A DNA stretch of 64,000 bases, from assembly GCF_001854765.1 (NCBI RefSeq), contig NZ_LJJE01000069.1:1-64000 (forward strand), in the 5' to 3' direction. Under the pieces are notes generated by a model. It was not told where the DNA came from, made no database searches, and saw only the letters and a program-made list of their open reading frames with translations. Source of the stretch: Vibrio sonorensis (GTDB lineage: Bacteria; Pseudomonadota; Gammaproteobacteria; Enterobacterales; Vibrionaceae). This document shows, piece by piece, positions 8,056-17,794 of the stretch (positions are counted from its first letter, which is position 1; every line of letters begins with the position of its first letter). Position numbers and translations under genes: made by a program.

Positions 8056-9094
8056 GATAAAGAAGAATGGTTTCCCCGTCAGTTATACCGCTTCTAACAC
8101 GTCCCTGTTCTCCCAACTCGATAAGCCGGCGATGAACACTGCCGTTCTCTATGACATAAACATAATCCAGTTGTCCTACTTTAATCAGAGCGTTTTCCGG
8201 TACCCTAAGTACATTCACTTCCCTTTCTCTAACCGAGACACTGGCATATGTTCCTGGGTAGACCTGAACATTGTGGTCGTAATCAACCTTAACAATAAAA
8301 CTTCGTGATCCGTCGTCGGCCGCTGGAGTGATTTCTACTACGTTGCCTATAAAGTGGCTTTCACTTCTTGGCAAGTTAACCTTAATGGGCGTGTTTATCT
8401 CGATGTAAGGCATACTAGATTCGGCAATATCTGCTTTTACTTGAAGACTTTCAGGATTGTACATTGCAAGAATTGGCATCCCAGGTGTCGAGGTTTCACC
8501 CTTATAGGCGCGCTTTTCAGTTATGACGCCATCAAACGGCGCGGTCAATATACTAAAACCAAAGGTCGCTTTTACCTGACGCAACTGGGCTCGGATCTTT
8601 TGCAAATTTGCCGAGTCGATCTTGAGTTGGTTTTCCGCCCTATCGAAATCAGACTCTGAAACGAGTTTCTTTCCCCTCAGCTCTGAGAGGCGTTTAAACT
8701 CCTTTTCAGAGGTGAATAAACGCGCTTGAGCTGCGACAAGGGCTTGCTCTTGTTGTACTACGTTCGCATCGAGGTCTTGATTCTCTAGCCGAACGAGAAT
8801 ATCACCAGCCCGAACCGTATCGCCAACACTAACCAAAACATCCGAGATTTTTGCAGTAATTCGACTGGCAATGTTAGCTTGTTGCGCCGCAACAACTGAC
8901 GCGGGAAAGTCGCGATAGGTAAATTCTTGTTCAGACACTAAGGTCATCGCTTTCCCCTGTGCAAGCTGATCTGTAACGTCTAGCCTACTTTCCCTTCCAT
9001 CAACCTTTTCATTAAAGCTACCAGACATGTAGGCAAACACCAGAGCTAAAAACCCAAACGATAACAATGCGTGTAGCCATTTTTGTTTAAGCAT
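8030..9094 (-). CDS. RND efflux periplasmic adaptor (membrane fusion protein)
   Basis: 354 aa from the ATG at 9094, overlapping the permease stop by 8 bp; the frame extends upstream inside the permease gene. One N-terminal membrane segment ('WLHALLSFGFLALVFAYMSG') anchors it. A split barrel-sandwich hybrid domain ('RITAKISDVLVSVGDTVRAGDILVRL' and 'FGFSILTAPFDGVITEKRAYKGE') flanks an alpha-helical hairpin rich in Gln, Ala and Leu. It should link the RND permease encoded just upstream to an outer-membrane channel; no TolC gene is present here. It is the last gene of the ArsR-YeeE-YeeE-RND-adaptor operon. The C-terminus is short and ends inside the opposing gene. Confidence 0.85.
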   Translation of the reverse strand: MLKQKWLHALLSFGFLALVFAYMSGSFNEKVDGRESRLDVTDQLAQGKAMTLVSEQEFTYRDFPASVVAAQQANIASRITAKISDVLVSVGDTVRAGDILVRLENQDLDANVVQQEQALVAAQARLFTSEKEFKRLSELRGKKLVSESDFDRAENQLKIDSANLQKIRAQLRQVKATFGFSILTAPFDGVITEKRAYKGETSTPGMPILAMYNPESLQVKADIAESSMPYIEINTPIKVNLPRSESHFIGNVVEITPAADDGSRSFIVKVDYDHNVQVYPGTYASVSVREREVNVLRVPENALIKVGQLDYVYVIENGSVHRRLIELGEQGRVRSGITDGETILLYPREVKFQY

Positions 9095-12000
9095 GCTCAA
9101 CTCCTTCTCGGTTCTGTTGCTCGTCTGAATATGCGAGGTGATAGACGAGCGGTATGACAAATAATGTAAATACCGTCGAGGCGGCAATACCAAAGATGAT
9201 TGCCCAAGCCAAGCCGTTAAAAATAGGGTCTAGCGTAATGACCAAATTGCCTAATAATGTCGTACCAGCAGTCAGTAGTATGGGGCGCATTCTGACGCTT
9301 CCTGCCTGAAGTAACGCCTCTTTCAGTTCCAAGCCTTTATTTCTGGACTGCTCAATGAATTCAATAAGAACAAGTGAGTTCCGTACAACAATACCTGCCA
9401 GTGCAATCATCCCTATCATGGCCGTTGCGGTGAAAAGCGCAGGATTGGTGTAGTTTCCAATGGGTTGAGCAAGAGTATTCAATAAGTAGAAACCTGGCAT
9501 TATTCCGATCACCGTTAATGGAATCGCTAACATAATAATGCCAGAAACGGCCGGTAAACCGGTTTGAATCAAGATGACAAGAAAAACCCCTAACAATGCC
9601 GCACCGTATGCTAGACCAAGATCTATAAAGACATCGATAGTGATTTTCCATTCTCCCTCACCACTCCAAACCACATCTATGTCTTCGTCGACAGACAACC
9701 TATCCCCGCCCCGTTATTTAAATAGTGTCGACTTTTCACTGGAACAAACTCTGAACCTACCTCTCTGTTTTGGTCGGCAATAAGGTCAGACACAACTTCA
9801 CCGGGGACTCTACCAATGGGTTCTGCGTAAACGTAAACAACAGGGCGCAAATTTTTGTGATATATGGGCTTATTTGCCGCTTCTTTTACGAAATAACCTA
9901 ACTCAGAAAGTGACACCATAGGCTGCGGAGCATCGGTCAAACCTTGAGGTGTGGTCTCTTTGACCACACCGCTTCGCCCTCTTACTTGTAACTCCAGAAG
10001 TTTACTTAGGTTATCCCGTAAAGAGCGAGGTAGCTTTAGGATCACGGGCAAGGGATTGACCTCTTCCTCGTCTGCTAAATAAGCGACTACTTTTCCACCT
10101 ACCGCGCTTGCTAGAACGTTATTAACATCAGATACCGATATTCCTGATAGCGCCGCTTTTTGCTGGTCGACTTTAAACCGCCATGTTTCCAAATGTTGAT
10201 CTGAGCTTACATCAACCTCAGACACGTGTTGCTCAGATTTCAATCGATTAGCTAGTTGATTCGCTGCTGCTTCAATGTCTGCATAGCTCGTTGTTTCTTG
10301 TCCGTAGACTTCTGCAACAATCGTCGCTATCACTGGGGGGCCGGGAGGGAGCTCTACTAATTTAACTTTGGCATTGTGTCTTAGGGCTATCTTTTCAATT
10401 TGAGGTCTAAGCCTAGTCACTATTTCATGGGACTGTGTAAAGCGTTCCAACTTATCAGCAAGCACAACGCGAACCTCTCCTTGATTGCCTTTTGCTCGCA
10501 AAAAGTAGTGGCGAATCATTCCATTAAAGTCCATAGGGGAAGCTAAGCCAGCAAAACCAGAAACGCTTTCCACTTCAGGTTCCGTTACCAAATAGTCGGA
10601 TATCGACTTAAGAACAATATTAGTGTCGGTGAAACTGCTGGTTTCAGGCAAGTCGACCACGATTTGAAACTCGTTTTTATTGTCGTAAGGTAAAAGCTTA
10701 AGTGGAACTAAACGCAATGCAGGCAAGGCAGCTGCAACGATAAATAGCAGTGCTACAACAACGAGAAATCCCCAAGACAAACGTCTTCGATCTAATAACA
10801 GAGAAAGCAGTTTTTGATAATTTTGAATTAGCCAAGAATCCTCTTTGGCCTTTGCTTTGCCTGTGGCTTGAGAAGTTTACCCGCCAACCAAGGTGTGATC
10901 ATAAAGGCAACGAGTGTACTAAACAGAACACTAATCGGTACATTAAAAGCCAAAGGTCCCATATATGGGCCCATCATACCTGATATAAAAAACATCGGTG
11001 TAAACACAATGACTATCGCAACAGTAGACATGAGCAATGCGCCGCGTATCTCGTTCATCGCCGATACAATGGCGTTAGTGGCAGAGTAGTTTGATTTGCG
11101 AAGATACCGTTCAATGTTATCAATACTGGCAATCGGATCATCGACAATAAGTCCCAAGGACAAAATTAACGCAAATAGTGTTACACGATTAATAGTGTAA
11201 CCAAATAACCAATCAACACCCAAGGTCGCACCGTAACTTACAGGTATCGCTATCGCCACCACCATTGCTGAACGCCAGTTCAACGTTAGGCCCACAAAAA
11301 CAACGACCGTTACAACCGCTATACCCAAGCTAGTTACTAGGTTGTTAACTTTGTCAGACGCGGTCTGACCATAGTCCCTGATTATTGCTATCTTAACGCC
11401 TTCAGGTAACTGGTTTTCAGCCAAATTCGCAAGGTGTCTATTCACCTGTTTTGAAACCGTTACCGCATTTGCTCCTTTCTGCTTTGCTATTGAAATGAAC
11501 ACTGCGGGTTTCTCAAGCAAGTCATCTCTCGTCCGATACCATGTATCTTTTAACAAAGAGCGAGCGCCATCTTTCACCTTGGCAATATCTCTTAAGTAAA
11601 CTGGATTTCCGTTGTTCACTGAGATAACAAGGTTTTCTACATCTTGTGAACTTTCTAACCAACTACCGCTTTCAAATTGATAGTTGATACCCCGCTCTCG
11701 GATGTCGCCAATTTGCCGTAGGTCGTGACTAACATTAAAAGCAAATTCAAGATCATCTATAGTAACTTGATGAGCTGCCATCGCCGTTGCGTTTAGTTCA
11801 ATATTGACAGTTCTTGGCTCTCCACCAAACACCTTAACTTGATTTGTATCCTCAATAGACTTGAGCCCAAGCTCGCCTGTTCAGCGACACGCCTGAGTTC
11901 ATAAAGACCAATTTTATCGGGTGTTTCTGAGTAAAGTGCGGCAACGACAATCGGTACATCGTCTATTTCGATTGGTTTAATCATCCACTGCGAAACCGCT

Positions 12001-12380
12001 TGAGGTATTTTGTCTTGATTTGAAAATAGTTTGTTATACAGTCTTACCAAGGCTCGCTCTCTATCTTCACCGACAAAGAATCTCACAATAACTTGCGCTT
12101 GACCGCTCATTGAAGCGGAGTAGACATACTCAACACCATCAATCTGACTAACCAGCTTTTCCAGTGGTTCCGTAACTTGATTCTCCACTTGTGTAGCCGA
12201 AAGCCCCGGAGCGTGAATAATCACGTCCGCCATAGGTACCACGATTTGAGGGTCTTCCTCTTTTGGCGTCAACCAAAGCGCGACGCTACCTATGACGATG
12301 GATAAGAAGAGAAATATTGAGGGAAAATAGCTGGATTTCACGTTCGCTATAAATCCACTTCCTTGTTCACTCTTTGCCAT
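9087..12380 (-). CDS. RND efflux permease of the sulfur-responsive locus (three frameshifts)
   Basis: Conceptually about 1,098 aa, split into four overlapping open frames by apparent one-base deletions near 11875, 10854 and 9708. Correcting each gives continuous sequence, for example 'NNGAG-DRLSVDED' at the third. Domains are the RND/AcrB plan: first membrane helix then 'PQIVVPMADVIIHAPGLSATQVE', the second periplasmic loop, helices 2-6 with the 'GLIVDDPIASIDNIERYLR' intramembrane acid motif, a second half from about residue 525, and 'LAGIVVRNSLVLIEFIE' near the C-terminus. The start is supported by GGGGA upstream. It is proton-driven export with the adjacent adaptor. It lies 17 bp after the second YeeE gene, so the pump seems part of the ArsR/YgaV regulon. 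Confidence 0.85.
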
Positions 12381-12397
12381 AATTCCCCCAGCAAAAG

Positions 12398-12852
12398 CTA
12401 GCTTTCATTGATCAAGATTGGTGTTTGATTATCACTACTGCTAAATGTTCGGCTTGCCAGTAGAGAACCCGCTAACATAGCGGCGATAAATACCCCTATT
12501 TCATAGCTGCCAAAACCCACGCTAGCTACTGCTGGTCCCGGGCAAATACCTGCTAATCCCCATCCGATGCCAAACATCACCGCTCCAACTACCAGCTTTT
12601 TATCTAATTGCTTATGTCTTGGAATGTCGTAACTTTGCTCGTACAGAGGGGCCTGTCTGCGCGTAATCACTAACCAATACCCCGGAACAAATACCAGTAA
12701 AGCGCCCCCCATAACAAAGGCTAAACTAGGTCCCAAGGGCCAAGTACATCTAAAAATGCCAAAACTTTATTAGGATCTGTCATGCCCGACAATCCCATCC
12801 CTAAGCCAAACAACAGGCCACTTAACGAAACATAAAGAAGAGATCTATTCAT
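12398..12852 (-). CDS. YeeE/YedE family sulfur transporter, second subunit (frameshifted)
   Basis: Conceptually 151 aa. The ATG at 12852 opens 'MNRSLLYVSLSGLLFGLGMGLSGMTDPNKVLAFLD' and runs to a TAG; one missing C near 12732 (in 'GPWDP') restores the frame to the remaining 112 residues. Family marks are 'GMGLSGMTDP' and 'GWGLAGICPGPAVASVGFG', whose cysteine is the conserved pore-lining one. With the previous gene it forms the two-part YeeE unit (PmpA/PmpB type), thought to move thiosulfate or another sulfur species across the inner membrane. It has four predicted membrane helices. Confidence 0.85.
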
Positions 12853-12857
12853 TTTAG

Positions 12858-13274
12858 TTACCCGTGATATCGAACGGCGACAGTTAAGGCGGCCGAAACC
12901 ATAAAGATTAACGTCGCGACAATTGAGCGCTTTGACAACCTACCTATGCCACATATTCCGTGACCCGATGTGCATCCATTCCCAAGTTTAGTGCCAAACC
13001 CAACGAGCAATCCCGCCAGTACAAGTAACGGCAAAGAACTGGCGCTGTAGTCTGTCTTTTCAACGTTCCACAACACTGAGCTCAATAAACCTCCTACCAC
13101 CAAAAAAACAAGAAACACCACTCGCCATTTGATTCCTTGCTTTTGAGGTGTGATAACGCCATTAACGATGCCACTAATACCTGCGATCTTCCCTACTGAC
13201 AGCAACAAGATTAGCGCTGAAAGCCCCAAAAGCGCTCCACCTATTAGGGCTTGAATTGGCACAATTTGATTCAT
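12858..13274 (-). CDS. YeeE/YedE family sulfur transporter, first subunit
   Basis: 138 aa from the ATG at 13274; a GTG at 13292 is also in frame but gives an extra polar hexapeptide. Four membrane helices with the signature 'GNGCTSGHGICGIGRLS', where the first cysteine is the one thought to handle the sulfur substrate in the thiosulfate transporter family. Five bases separate it from the second subunit, so the pair should be made together. It stands directly behind the ArsR-type regulator gene. Confidence 0.88.
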   Translation of the reverse strand: MNQIVPIQALIGGALLGLSALILLLSVGKIAGISGIVNGVITPQKQGIKWRVVFLVFLVVGGLLSSVLWNVEKTDYSASSLPLLVLAGLLVGFGTKLGNGCTSGHGICGIGRLSKRSIVATLIFMVSAALTVAVRYHG

Positions 13275-13292
13275 TTTTACCTCGATCACCAA

Positions 13293-13592
13293 TTAACAAA
13301 ATACGGTTTGAAGGCTTGAGATCAAAGCCTCAACCCGCTTGTCCTGCAAAGTATAAAAAACTTGCTGGGACTCTTTTCTAGCACTGATTAGATTGTGTTT
13401 ACGCAACACACTAAGGTGTTGTGAAAAAGCCGATTGACTTAGATCAGACTGGTCAGCCAACTCAGCAACGCCTACTTCCCCTTGAGTCAATTTACATAGC
13501 ACCATCAATCGCTCTGGGTGCGCCATAATCTTTAAAACTTCAGCCGCTTCTATCGCATTACTGCGCATTACATCTACGTCTATATCACTCAT
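13293..13592 (-). CDS. ArsR-family redox/persulfide regulator (YgaV/BigR/SqrR type)
   Basis: 99 aa winged-helix repressor: 'AHPERLMVLCKL' and recognition region 'LSQSAFSQHLSVLRKHNLI'. It has exactly two cysteines, Cys33 in the second helix and Cys99 at the very end. That is the pair which, in BigR/SqrR/YgaV, forms a di- or polysulfide bridge in response to reactive sulfur species and releases DNA. It lacks the ArsR metal motif ELCVCDL. It is the first gene of an operon with YeeE transporters and an RND pump, and is divergent from DUF2892 and CoA-disulfide reductase genes. Family placement is from sequence; persulfide sensing is inferred from the cysteines and context. Confidence 0.88.
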   Translation of the reverse strand: MSDIDVDVMRSNAIEAAEVLKIMAHPERLMVLCKLTQGEVGVAELADQSDLSQSAFSQHLSVLRKHNLISARKESQQVFYTLQDKRVEALISSLQTVFC

Positions 13593-13653
13593 AAAACGTC
13601 TCGCTGGTTTACTTTCATATATTAGTTTCAGCTAAACAATGTACTTTAGTCAA

Positions 13654-13681
13654 GTCTAATTTAGTTATTTCAAATTTAGAC
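13654..13681. promoter_or_regulatory. Candidate operator of the ArsR-type regulator
   Basis: GTCTAA and TTAGAC form inverted repeats 28 bp apart end to end around an AT-rich core, in the only divergent gap of the locus. Further TTAGAC and CTAAA half-sites lie at 13691-13696 and in 13631-13650. The position suits control of both arms. Confidence 0.6.
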
Positions 13682-13690
13682 TCATTAACA

Positions 13691-13719
13691 TTAGACAATG
13701 CTAAAGTGCGTGTTATAGT
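13691..13719 (+). promoter_or_regulatory. Sigma-70 promoter for the DUF2892-CoADR operon
   Basis: TTAGAC (13691-13696) and TATAGT (13714-13719) with a 17-bp spacer, 35 bp before the DUF2892 start codon. The -35 is itself one of the operator-like half-sites, so repressor would cover it. Confidence 0.65.
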
Positions 13720-13753
13720 AAACAGGTCAACACTGATAATTCAGGAGATAGAT

Positions 13754-13939
13754 ATGACTTTAGAAAACGGAGTTCGAGTGTTTGCAGGTATTATGGTTTT
13801 GGTCTCAGTCGGACTGACGGCATTTGTTCACAGTGGCTTTATTTGGTTTACTGTTTTCATCGGCTTTAACCTAATTCAAAGTGCTTTTACCGGAATATGC
13901 CCCGCGAGAACGATTCTCTCCAAACTTGGCCTTTCCTAA
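13754..13939 (+). CDS. DUF2892 small inner-membrane protein (YgaP membrane-domain type)
   Basis: 61 aa from the ATG at 13754, which is preceded by CAGGAG. Two membrane helices surround a short turn, and 'GICPARTILSKLG' ends the protein. The family is the membrane module of YgaP, where it is fused to a rhodanese domain; here it is free and the rhodanese is carried by the next gene. It is probably involved in handling or moving sulfur species at the inner membrane. The next gene starts 20 bp downstream. Confidence 0.8.
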   Translation: MTLENGVRVFAGIMVLVSVGLTAFVHSGFIWFTVFIGFNLIQSAFTGICPARTILSKLGLS

Positions 13940-13958
13940 TAAAATTGTGGAGTCAAAA

Positions 13959-15662
13959 ATGACAAAGATAGTAATAATTGGTGGCGTTGCTGGCGGTGCA
14001 TCCGCAGCAGCGCGTGCAAGGCGATTGAGCGAGTCCGCTGAAATAATCATGTTTGATCGTGGACCATTTGTCTCCTTTGCAAACTGCGGCTTGCCCTACC
14101 ACATTGGCGGTGACATTGAAGAGCGGAGCAAGTTGTTGTTGCAAACCCCTGAAAGCTTTCGCGCTCGTTTTAACGTCGATGTTCGCGTACTTAGCGAAGT
14201 CACAGCCATTGATCGCGAAAACAAATCTATTACCGTAAAAAGCGTATTAGATGGTAGCCAATATTGCCTAGATTATGACTATCTCTTACTCAGCCCAGGT
14301 GCAGCTCCGGTTGTTCCTGCCATTCCGGGCGTGGACAACCCTCTCACTCATTCCCTGCGTAATATCCCTGATATGGACCGCATAATCAAAACGATAGAGA
14401 CTAACAAAGTTGAACACGCCACCGTCGTTGGCGGGGGCTTTATTGGTCTTGAAATGGTGGAGGCTTTCCACCAACTTGGAGTCAAAACCACCTTGGTAGA
14501 GATGGCAGATCAAGTAATGACACTGGTCGACCGCGAAATGGCAGGGTTTGCTCATAACGAGATTCGAAATAAAGGCGTGGATTTGCGCTTAAATGTGGCA
14601 CTCTCATCTATTGAATATGTTCCCAACCAAACTATCGCAAGCCCAGATGCAGGTCAATCTGACGGACATCAGCATCTACAAGGACATTTGAAACTTTCTC
14701 TTAGTGACGGAAATCAGTTGGATACCGATATCCTGATCATGGCAATCGGGGTTCGTCCTGAAATCAAATTGGCACAAGAGGCTGGCTTAGAGATTGGCCG
14801 ACTAGGTGGCATTTATACCAACGAGTTTATGCAAACGAGCGACCCTTCAATATACGCGGTAGGAGACGCAGTAGAAGAAAAGGACTTCGTTGACGGCGAG
14901 CGAACACTGGTTCCACTAGCTGGCCCCGCAAACCGACAAGGGCGAATGGCTGCGGATAACATGCTAGGTCGTAAGGAGGCCTATCAGGGAACACAAGGAA
15001 CGGCTATATGTAAAATATTCGACTTAGCAATAGCTTCCACCGGTAAGAACGAGAAATCTCTAAAAAAAGCCGGGGTTCCATACAAGAAAGTCTATGTTCA
15101 CACTGCCAGTCACGCGAGCTACTACCCCGGTGCAGAAGTCGTTTCCTTGAAGTTAATCTACTGTCCTGAAACGAAAAAAATTCTCGGTGCCCAGGCAACC
15201 GGTAAAGATGGCGTTGATAAAAGAATTGATATCTTAGCGGTTGCCCAACGAGCTGGTATGACAATTGATCAACTACAACATTTGGAGCTAACTTATGCAC
15301 CACCTTATGGCAGTGCAAAAGATGTCATCAACCAAGCGGCTTTTGTTGCTAGCAATATAGAAAACGGCGACATACAGCCAGTTCATTTTGAAGAGCTGGA
15401 AACCGTGGGCGATCACCAAATGGTCCTAGATGTTAGAACACCAAGTGAAATAGAGAACTTGGGAACAATAAGTGGTTCTGTCAATATCCCAGTCGACGAG
15501 TTAAGAGATCGTATGGAAGAACTGCCAAAGGACAAAGAGCTATTAGTACTATGTGCTGTCGGGTTAAGAGGCAATGTCGCCACGCGTCAGTTGACTAATC
15601 GCGGTTACAAAGCACGTAACATCATAGGTGGCTATCGCACTTATCTACACTCTAAAGCATAA
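13959..15662 (+). CDS. CoA-disulfide reductase / persulfide reductase with C-terminal rhodanese domain
   Basis: 567 aa from the ATG at 13959; the reading frame runs 26 codons upstream through the previous gene. The FAD/NAD(P)H domain has 'IIGGVAGGASAAARARR' (FAD), the redox Cys43 in 'FVSFANCGLPYH', 'VVGGGFIGLEMVEAF' (NAD) and 'IYAVGDAVE'. The last 100 residues are a rhodanese: 'VLDVRTPSEIENLG' and the active-site loop 'CAVGLRG' (Cys about 532). This is the architecture of the NADH-dependent persulfide reductase (Npsr, CoADR-Rhd) known from Shewanella, which reduces CoA or glutathione persulfides and polysulfide. It is the catabolic arm of the locus. Length and catalytic residues are complete. 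Confidence 0.92.
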   Translation: MTKIVIIGGVAGGASAAARARRLSESAEIIMFDRGPFVSFANCGLPYHIGGDIEERSKLLLQTPESFRARFNVDVRVLSEVTAIDRENKSITVKSVLDGSQYCLDYDYLLLSPGAAPVVPAIPGVDNPLTHSLRNIPDMDRIIKTIETNKVEHATVVGGGFIGLEMVEAFHQLGVKTTLVEMADQVMTLVDREMAGFAHNEIRNKGVDLRLNVALSSIEYVPNQTIASPDAGQSDGHQHLQGHLKLSLSDGNQLDTDILIMAIGVRPEIKLAQEAGLEIGRLGGIYTNEFMQTSDPSIYAVGDAVEEKDFVDGERTLVPLAGPANRQGRMAADNMLGRKEAYQGTQGTAICKIFDLAIASTGKNEKSLKKAGVPYKKVYVHTASHASYYPGAEVVSLKLIYCPETKKILGAQATGKDGVDKRIDILAVAQRAGMTIDQLQHLELTYAPPYGSAKDVINQAAFVASNIENGDIQPVHFEELETVGDHQMVLDVRTPSEIENLGTISGSVNIPVDELRDRMEELPKDKELLVLCAVGLRGNVATRQLTNRGYKARNIIGGYRTYLHSKA

Positions 15663-15681
15663 GCGTCCCAGTCTATTAAAA

Positions 15682-15701
15682 AAAGGGGCTTTTGCCCCTT
15701 T
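15682..15701. terminator. Bidirectional terminator
   Basis: AAAGGGGC / GCCCCTTT with a TTTT loop lies between the convergent reductase and acetyltransferase genes. It is T-rich on the plus side and has six A upstream, which serves the minus direction. Confidence 0.8.
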
Positions 15702-16177
15702 CATACGTCTAGGTGCATTTCCAGTTTATGCCAGTATTGCTCGCCAATTTGAACCGAATTTTGAACCCTTTTGACAATCCTAAAACCGAGTGAGGAATAA
15801 CAAGCCAATGCGGGTTTATTGTGCTCAAATACCGCTAGGGTAATTTTTTTGGCGCGATATTCATTCTCCCCCAGTGATTTAATTGCTTGAATCAAGTGTT
15901 TTGAAATACCCTTACCACGGTGATCCAGTGAGACAAACACTCGGCAGATTCGATAAGTCTGCTCTCCTTTATTGTTTAATTCGGCGTAACCAAGAACTTG
16001 GTCGCCATCTAACAAAAGAAAAGCATTGTTATCAGGGTCCGCTATATGCCGAGCTATTTGCAGCTCGCTTAAAGGGAAACTGAAATTGGGACCAGCCCAC
16101 TGGTAGCAAAGTTCTTCTGTATCGATCCAATTTTGTAAAATAGGGATGTCTTTTTTCTCAAATTCAATTAGTTTCAT
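15701..16177 (-). CDS. GNAT-family N-acetyltransferase
   Basis: 158 aa. Single GNAT domain: 'ICRVFVSLDHRGKGISKHLIQAI' is the acetyl-CoA binding motif A (R/QxxGxG/A), followed by 'ITLAVFEHNKPALACYSSLGFRIV', the usual motif B. The acceptor substrate is not evident. It is the last of four genes on the minus strand (racemase, acetyltransferase, MFS, acetyltransferase) and starts 11 bp after the MFS stop. Confidence 0.8.
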   Translation of the reverse strand: MKLIEFEKKDIPILQNWIDTEELCYQWAGPNFSFPLSELQIARHIADPDNNAFLLLDGDQVLGYAELNNKGEQTYRICRVFVSLDHRGKGISKHLIQAIKSLGENEYRAKKITLAVFEHNKPALACYSSLGFRIVKRVQNSVQIGEQYWHKLEMHLDV

Positions 16178-16188
16178 TTACTCTACTT

Positions 16189-17373
16189 TTATGCCGTCCG
16201 TTCAACATTGCGCTTCGACGCGAAAATAATACCCAAGATCACGGCGATGACAAATGGCAGTACATATAAGTTAAGCGCTTGCCAACCTATGGTCGCTTCC
16301 AGCCAACCCGATAACATTGCCGTTAATGCAACACTACTAAATACGATGAATTCGTTACACGCCTGCGCCTTTGCTCGGTTTTTAGTGAGATAAGTTTGGC
16401 TAAAAAGGCTGGTGGCAGAGATAAACATAAAGTTCCAACCAACGCCCAGTAGGACAAGCGCCATGGTAAAGTGCCAAATACTCACACCATGAATATTGAT
16501 TGCAATACAGACAATAAACAGTAAGCCCCCTGCCACAATCATCTTAGTATTGCCAAACTTTTCAATAAGTCGACCAGTAAAAAAGGCTGGAACAAACATG
16601 CCCAATACATGCCATTCGATCACCCCTGCGGCTTTTGAGAAATCAAAACCACACCCGATCATCGCCAATGGAGTCGCTGTCATAAGGATATTCATAACAG
16701 CATAAGAGACTGTAGCAGCGACCACTGCTAACAGGAAGTTGGGCGCTTTGATAATGTCACTTAACCGGTCTGGCTTCTCGTCTGCTAGCGTTGAATGAAT
16801 GCTTTTAAATTTCACCGACTGCAAAATAATCATCGAAACAATATTAAGAGCAATGATCGCTAAAAACGCCCCAAGAAAATCATGACCGACAATGAGGCCT
16901 TTCGACCACAGCGCTAAGTTTGGTCCGAGAAGCGCGGCAAGTACACCACCAGCCATTGAAATGGAGAGCGCTCTTTCCCTAGCTTCTGGTTCACACACTT
17001 CCATGGCGGCAAAGCGATACAAGGTCGCAAAGCCTATGCCAATACCTAACAGTAAACAGCCGGCACAAAACACAATAAAGCTATTTTGATAGACGCCCAG
17101 ACTGGTTAAAGCAGCGCCACAAATCCCTACGAGGTTGCCTATGGAGAAGCCGACCTTTCTACCTGTTTTTGCCATAATCATGGACGCAGGAACCGTGGCC
17201 AACATGAGTCCGACAAACTGTAGACCTACCGGGAAAGTAATCATGCTCGCGTTGGGAGCGAGTTGCTGCCCAACTAAGCCCACGATTGAAATCAACAAGA
17301 TGTTTCCCGACATCAGTAATGCTTGGCAAAGGGATAGTACCCATACATGTCTAGTCAATGGGTTTATCCTCAC
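16189..17373 (-). CDS. MFS transporter
   Basis: 394 aa with 12 predicted membrane helices. The loop between helices 2 and 3 has 'MAKTGRKVGFSIG', the MFS signature (G-x-x-x-D-R-x-G-R-R-like). A central polar loop falls near residues 195-210 and 'LIEKFGNTKMIVAGG' repeats the signature in the second half. The start is GTG, and the gene overlaps the previous acetyltransferase gene by 23 bp, so translation is probably coupled. Cargo is not predictable; the operon partners (racemase, acetyltransferases) suggest an amino-acid-like or modified small molecule. Confidence 0.8.
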   Translation of the reverse strand: MRINPLTRHVWVLSLCQALLMSGNILLISIVGLVGQQLAPNASMITFPVGLQFVGLMLATVPASMIMAKTGRKVGFSIGNLVGICGAALTSLGVYQNSFIVFCAGCLLLGIGIGFATLYRFAAMEVCEPEARERALSISMAGGVLAALLGPNLALWSKGLIVGHDFLGAFLAIIALNIVSMIILQSVKFKSIHSTLADEKPDRLSDIIKAPNFLLAVVAATVSYAVMNILMTATPLAMIGCGFDFSKAAGVIEWHVLGMFVPAFFTGRLIEKFGNTKMIVAGGLLFIVCIAINIHGVSIWHFTMALVLLGVGWNFMFISATSLFSQTYLTKNRAKAQACNEFIVFSSVALTAMLSGWLEATIGWQALNLYVLPFVIAVILGIIFASKRNVERTA

Positions 17374-17794
17374 AATTGGTATCTAACGATTTTTTCATTT
17401 TAAAATACGGCACCTCGCTTTTAAAAAATCGCTCACTATCAAGCGTAAAACCCAAGCGTTGGTAAAACGGGAGTGCAGCTTCTCTTGCATCACACCACAG
17501 CAGCTCTACTCGTTTTTGTGCTAGGCGCCTCAATCCTTCTTGTAAAACCTGCGAGCCAATCCCTTGATTTTGAAACGCCGAGAGCGCCGCAAATTTTCGC
17601 AGGCGCGCTGTTTTTCCATCGAAATAGAACGAAGCCACGCAAACCAAAGTTTGCTCTGAGAAAGCCCCCAAATGCAAAGCCAAATCATCTCCTTCGAGTC
17701 TCAGTTCGTCGACCTTTTTGTCCGGCCAAAGTACCTTCTGACGAATACTCAATGTTTGATCGGCGGAAACTTCTTTTATCGAAACTGGAATCAT
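17351..17794 (-). CDS. GNAT-family N-acetyltransferase
   Basis: 147 aa. 'LRKFAALSAFQNQGIGSQVLQEGLRRL' is motif A with the Q-x-x-G-x-G acetyl-CoA loop; 'LWCDAREAALPFYQRLGF' is motif B. Its ATG overlaps the TGA of the racemase gene (ATGA), and its end overlaps the MFS start, so all three are probably one translationally coupled unit. The substrate is unknown. Confidence 0.8.
   Translation of the reverse strand: MIPVSIKEVSADQTLSIRQKVLWPDKKVDELRLEGDDLALHLGAFSEQTLVCVASFYFDGKTARLRKFAALSAFQNQGIGSQVLQEGLRRLAQKRVELLWCDAREAALPFYQRLGFTLDSERFFKSEVPYFKMKKSLDTNCEDKPID

Noticed and set aside
9087..12380. Four separate short RND genes
   Set aside because: Each piece is a consecutive part of one RND permease. 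None has its own ribosome site, and one-base corrections join them.
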